Shown here in pieces: positions 6,601-7,912 of a stretch of 7,912 nucleotides of DNA. Where the stretch lies: positions 185 to 8,096 of the forward strand of contig PMWR01000621.1 in NCBI GenBank assembly GCA_003166055.1, given 5' to 3'. The position numbers were made by a program, and so were the translations under genes. The notes beneath the pieces are model-generated. The model searched no databases. It was not told the origin of the DNA and saw nothing but the letters and a program-made list of their open reading frames with translations. Numbering within the stretch: the stretch's first letter is position 1; each line of letters starts with the position of its first letter. The DNA comes from Acidobacteriaceae bacterium (GTDB lineage: Bacteria; Acidobacteriota; Terriglobia; Terriglobales; Acidobacteriaceae).

Positions 6601-7016
6601 GCGAGCAATCCAGCGAATCTCCAACCACCTTTGCCGATCTGCGAGGCTCCGAAGTCATTCTCCTGGTCGAGGACGATGCGCCCCTGCGCGAGTTTGCAAA
6701 GTCTGAATTAGTCAATCTCGGGTACCAGGTGCTTGAGGCTGAAAACGGCAAAGACGCATTGAAGATCGTCGCGGAGCGCGCGGATATCGATCTTCTGTTT
6801 ACGGATATCGTCATGCCGGGCGGGATGAATGGCCGTGAATTGGGGCTGGAGGCACTCCGGCTCAACCCGAAGTTGAAAGTTCTATATAGCTCTGGGTATG
6901 CGGAGAACGCAATCCTTCACGAGGGGCTGCTCGACAAGGATGTGCAGTTTCTGGGCAAGCCCTACGCGCGGCGGGAACTGGCAACAAGAATCCGGGGGAT
7001 TCTCAATGGAAGCTAG
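3645..7016 (+). CDS. Membrane-bound multisensor hybrid histidine kinase (DUF4118-PAS-GAF-GAF-PAS-HisKA-HATPase-REC)
   Basis: 1123 aa. It senses a signal, autophosphorylates on histidine and passes phosphate to aspartate. Residues about 13-112 hold four hydrophobic segments with GGLGPGLVAT and LPPVHHFAI, as in the DUF4118 four-helix membrane domain of KdpD-type kinases. Next come PAS (about 136-250, ending FNDISVRMR), GAF1 (256-435), GAF2 (436-616) and PAS (about 617-738, ending FRDITERR). HisKA has the H-box GGIAHDFNNLL with phosphoacceptor H763. The ATPase has N-box N875 (LNLCVNARDAMPGGG), G1 box D918 (SDTGCGIS), FDPFFTT (932-938) and KGTGLGLS (943-950). The C-terminal receiver has E1009/D1010/D1011, phosphoacceptor D1054 (FTDIVMPGGMNG) and K1105. 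All catalytic residues are present, so it should be active. The start is ATG 3645, just before the membrane domain; no strong ribosome binding site is visible. The REC-EAL gene follows after 25 nt and is a plausible partner. The signal is unknown. Confidence 0.95.
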   Translation: MTDLFKAALARPLTRYAMAAVVVASSFLLRFGIIHFIGAELPPFIFLYPAVMMAAVLGGLGPGLVATALGVLGTDYLVLPPVHHFAISRASDALSLTVFAAMGVLMSLLAERHQRSQRAIAAYKSEMALREAEGLYRNLFNSMDEGFCIIEMIFDAEGKAVDYRFLEINAAFEKQTGMHDAVGKRMREIAPSHEEFWFDTYGAIALSGEPAQFIQKAEALSRCYDIRAYRVGEPAQRHVAVVFNDISVRMREEAHIRQLNRVYSVLSDINQTIVREKDSQAMLEAACRIAVEKGQFRMAWIGMADPATGVLEPVASSGVIDDYLHRVKIDLQDPKTATGPAARCFHTGEHAFCNDIEHELYRPWMSYALELGYRSLASFPLRCDGQVVGVFNLYANELAFFDEEETKLLDELAMDISFALEVARNEKNRRRAEQHVRKLNRVYAVLSGINETIVREKDSQAMLEAACRIAVDKGQFLMAWIGMADSETHALTPIASSGEVGDYLDRVQLGLLDPARSAGPSGRCFLSGEHAVCNAIEEDPRLAPWRDDALKMGYRSFASFPLKVDAQPVGIFNLYSSELAFFDEDEIKLLDELAMDIGFALEVNRHEEDRRKADEELRSRTAFFEAQVNSALDGILVVDSGGTKILQNQRMNELLKIPPQIVQDPDDAHQVQFVKTVVKNPIQFEEKVNHLNSHPEEVDRDEVELIDGTILERYSYPVRDQALKLHGRIWTFRDITERRQLEEQFRQAQKMEAIGQLTGGIAHDFNNLLTVILGCSEVIGEEAKDNPRFRKMAEMILGAAQRGAELTHRMLAFARRQALQPRPVDVNRLLVEMQSFLRRTLSADIELNVIQGGADCEALVDPTQLESAVLNLCVNARDAMPGGGRLTIETDNTVLDADYAAENPDVTPGQYIMIAVSDTGCGISSKNLSRVFDPFFTTKEVGKGTGLGLSMVYGFAKQSLGHIKIYTELGHGTSVKLYLPRTEGKSEQSSESPTTFADLRGSEVILLVEDDAPLREFAKSELVNLGYQVLEAENGKDALKIVAERADIDLLFTDIVMPGGMNGRELGLEALRLNPKLKVLYSSGYAENAILHEGLLDKDVQFLGKPYARRELATRIRGILNGS
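4410..5492 (+). repeat. In-frame tandem duplication of the GAF module inside the kinase
   Basis: Unit 1 is 4410-4949 (residues 256-435) and unit 2 is 4950-5492 (residues 436-616). Both run from [IV]R[QK]LNRVY[SA]VLS to the linker after LLDELAMDI and are about two thirds identical in protein by my count. There is a single one-codon insertion in unit 2 near residue 538. At DNA level 4456-4513 and 4996-5053 are identical over 58 bp, and 4535-4559 and 5075-5099 are identical over 25 bp. The repeats encode duplicated GAF domains with their connecting helices. Confidence 0.9.
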
Positions 7017-7029
7017 CTCCGGCTGGAAG

Positions 7030-7037
7030 AGGAAGGA
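7030..7037 (+). promoter_or_regulatory. Shine-Dalgarno fixing the REC-EAL start
   Basis: The purine run AGGAAGGA ends 4 nt before the ATG at 7042, and a GAGG at 7029-7032 is 9 nt away. This favours 7042 over the in-frame ATG at 7006, which overlaps the end of the kinase gene and would add 12 residues (MEASSGWKRKDP) that are not part of a receiver domain. Confidence 0.7.
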
Positions 7038-7041
7038 CCCA

Positions 7042-7912
7042 ATGCCACGCAGACGCATTCTCATCCTCGACGATGATGCGGCCGTCGGTCAGACCATCCA
7101 ATGGATCGCCGAGAGCCTCGGTTTTGAAGCCGAATTTGTGACCCAGCCGGAAGAATTCTTTCAAAGATTTTCCCGGGCGGGCCCCGATATTCTCACCATC
7201 GATCTGGCCATGCCGGAGCTCGATGGCGTTGAGATTATGCGGCTCCTTGCCGAGCGCGAATGCAAGGCTAAAATCGTCATCTCCAGCGGCATGGGAACGA
7301 GGATTCTGGAAGCGGCTCAGCGTTCCGCATCCGAGCATGGATTACGCATTGCTGGAGTTATTTCCAAACCGATCTCTAAAGAAGCAATGCGCGCCCTCAT
7401 TGGCCAGGGGAGCGACCTCAATCAACCTGCTCCAGAAAAAGAACGGTGTGCGGAACGGGGTAAGTTTGAAGTTACAAAGGCCGATCTCGAAGATGCGCTT
7501 GATCTTAAAGAGTTCTTCATGTGCTATCAGCCGAAGATCTTCTGCGCGACTGGCAAGCCGGCCGGCCTTGAAGCGCTCGTTCGCTGGCAGCATCCGGCCC
7601 AGTGCATCGTCATGCCTGACGACTTCATTCCCGTCGCGGAGCAAGTTGGTTTGATCGATGCGCTGACCGCGTTGATCTTCAACCAGAGCCTCGAGTGGTT
7701 CTCCCGTTCTTTCGCCGGATCAAACCTGAAGCTCTCACTGAATCTCTCGGCGAAGAGTCTCGTCGACATTCACCTCGCTGACAATCTCTTTAGCATCTGC
7801 AGCCGGTACGGGGTCGCACCCGAGCGTGTGGTACTGGAGCTCACAGAGACCAGCGCCATGGTCGACCCCATTCTCTCGCTCGATCTGATGACGCGCTTCC
7901 GCGTGAAGGGCT
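7042..7912 (+). CDS. REC-EAL response regulator, probable c-di-GMP phosphodiesterase (cut by window edge)
   Basis: 290 residues are visible and the frame is open at the right edge. Residues 1-120 are a CheY-like receiver: ILILDDDAAVG with D10/D11/D12, phosphoacceptor D54 in LTIDLAMPELDG, S81/S82 after the fourth strand, and K109 in SKPIS. After a hydrophilic linker an EAL domain begins near residue 147: FFMCYQPKIF, then GLEALVRWQHP with the signature E177-A178-L179, then DFIPVAEQVGLIDALT, NLSAKSL with N234, and ELTET with E266 and E269. These match the metal- and substrate-binding positions of active EAL enzymes, which cut c-di-GMP to pGpG in the cytosol. The DDFGxG loop, catalytic lysine and last glutamate lie beyond the window, so activity is likely but unproven. 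The domain order is that of RocR/PvrR-type regulators. The 25-nt gap after the kinase gene suggests one operon, with phosphorylation of D54 probably controlling the EAL output. Confidence 0.92.
   Translation, partial: MPRRRILILDDDAAVGQTIQWIAESLGFEAEFVTQPEEFFQRFSRAGPDILTIDLAMPELDGVEIMRLLAERECKAKIVISSGMGTRILEAAQRSASEHGLRIAGVISKPISKEAMRALIGQGSDLNQPAPEKERCAERGKFEVTKADLEDALDLKEFFMCYQPKIFCATGKPAGLEALVRWQHPAQCIVMPDDFIPVAEQVGLIDALTALIFNQSLEWFSRSFAGSNLKLSLNLSAKSLVDIHLADNLFSICSRYGVAPERVVLELTETSAMVDPILSLDLMTRFRVKG

Noticed and set aside
5370..6608. 412-aa open frame on the minus strand opposite the kinase
   Set aside because: It lies entirely inside the strongly supported kinase gene, has no recognisable domain, and is the kind of long antisense frame high-GC coding DNA creates by chance.
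7006..7041. Earlier in-frame ATG at 7006 as the REC-EAL start
   Set aside because: It overlaps the kinase end, has no good ribosome site, and adds residues outside the receiver fold. ATG 7042 has a strong site.
1..7912. Mobile element, CRISPR array or defence-system genes
   Set aside because: No transposase, integrase, Cas, nuclease or spaced repeat array is visible on either strand. The only long repeats are the aminotransferase-start pair and the GAF duplication.

Overview
The window looks like a piece of a high-GC (roughly high-50s percent by eye), free-living environmental bacterium. The mix of a class I aminotransferase starting MTVSAPTK, a long NHL/CARDB-like protein, a DUF3606 protein and a DUF4118 multisensor hybrid kinase reminds me most of Acidobacteriota. 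That is an inference from protein style, not a database result.

The layout is two divergent blocks. On the minus strand, read from right to left, there is a 71-aa His-rich DUF3606 protein (3087-3302). It is followed by a 794-aa NHL-type beta-propeller protein with a CARDB-like middle and a charged C-terminal region (528-2912), then the first 121 codons of a PLP-dependent aminotransferase that runs off the left edge (1-365). On the plus strand there is a 1123-aa membrane hybrid histidine kinase (3645-7016: DUF4118, PAS, GAF, GAF, PAS, HisKA, HATPase, REC). After a 25-nt gap comes a REC-EAL response regulator (7042 to the right edge), a likely c-di-GMP phosphodiesterase. The kinase and REC-EAL genes look like one operon and probably one signalling module: membrane/GAF/PAS sensing, then phosphotransfer, then c-di-GMP turnover.

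Two features are not explained by simple gene content. First, the 5' end of the aminotransferase gene plus about 31 bp of its upstream region (315-396) recurs at about 88% identity, in the same orientation and without gaps, at 3413-3494. This copy lies just upstream of the kinase. It leaves a 17-codon remnant that stops exactly where the similarity ends, so the NHL and DUF3606 genes are bracketed by a direct repeat of an aminotransferase start region. Second, the kinase carries an internal tandem duplication of a 180-aa GAF module, with a 58-bp stretch identical even at silent sites.

No RNA gene, CRISPR array, transposase or other mobile-element gene was found. I do not see a clearly new defence or metabolic system. 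The most original lead is the duplicated aminotransferase start flanking the NHL/DUF3606 block.
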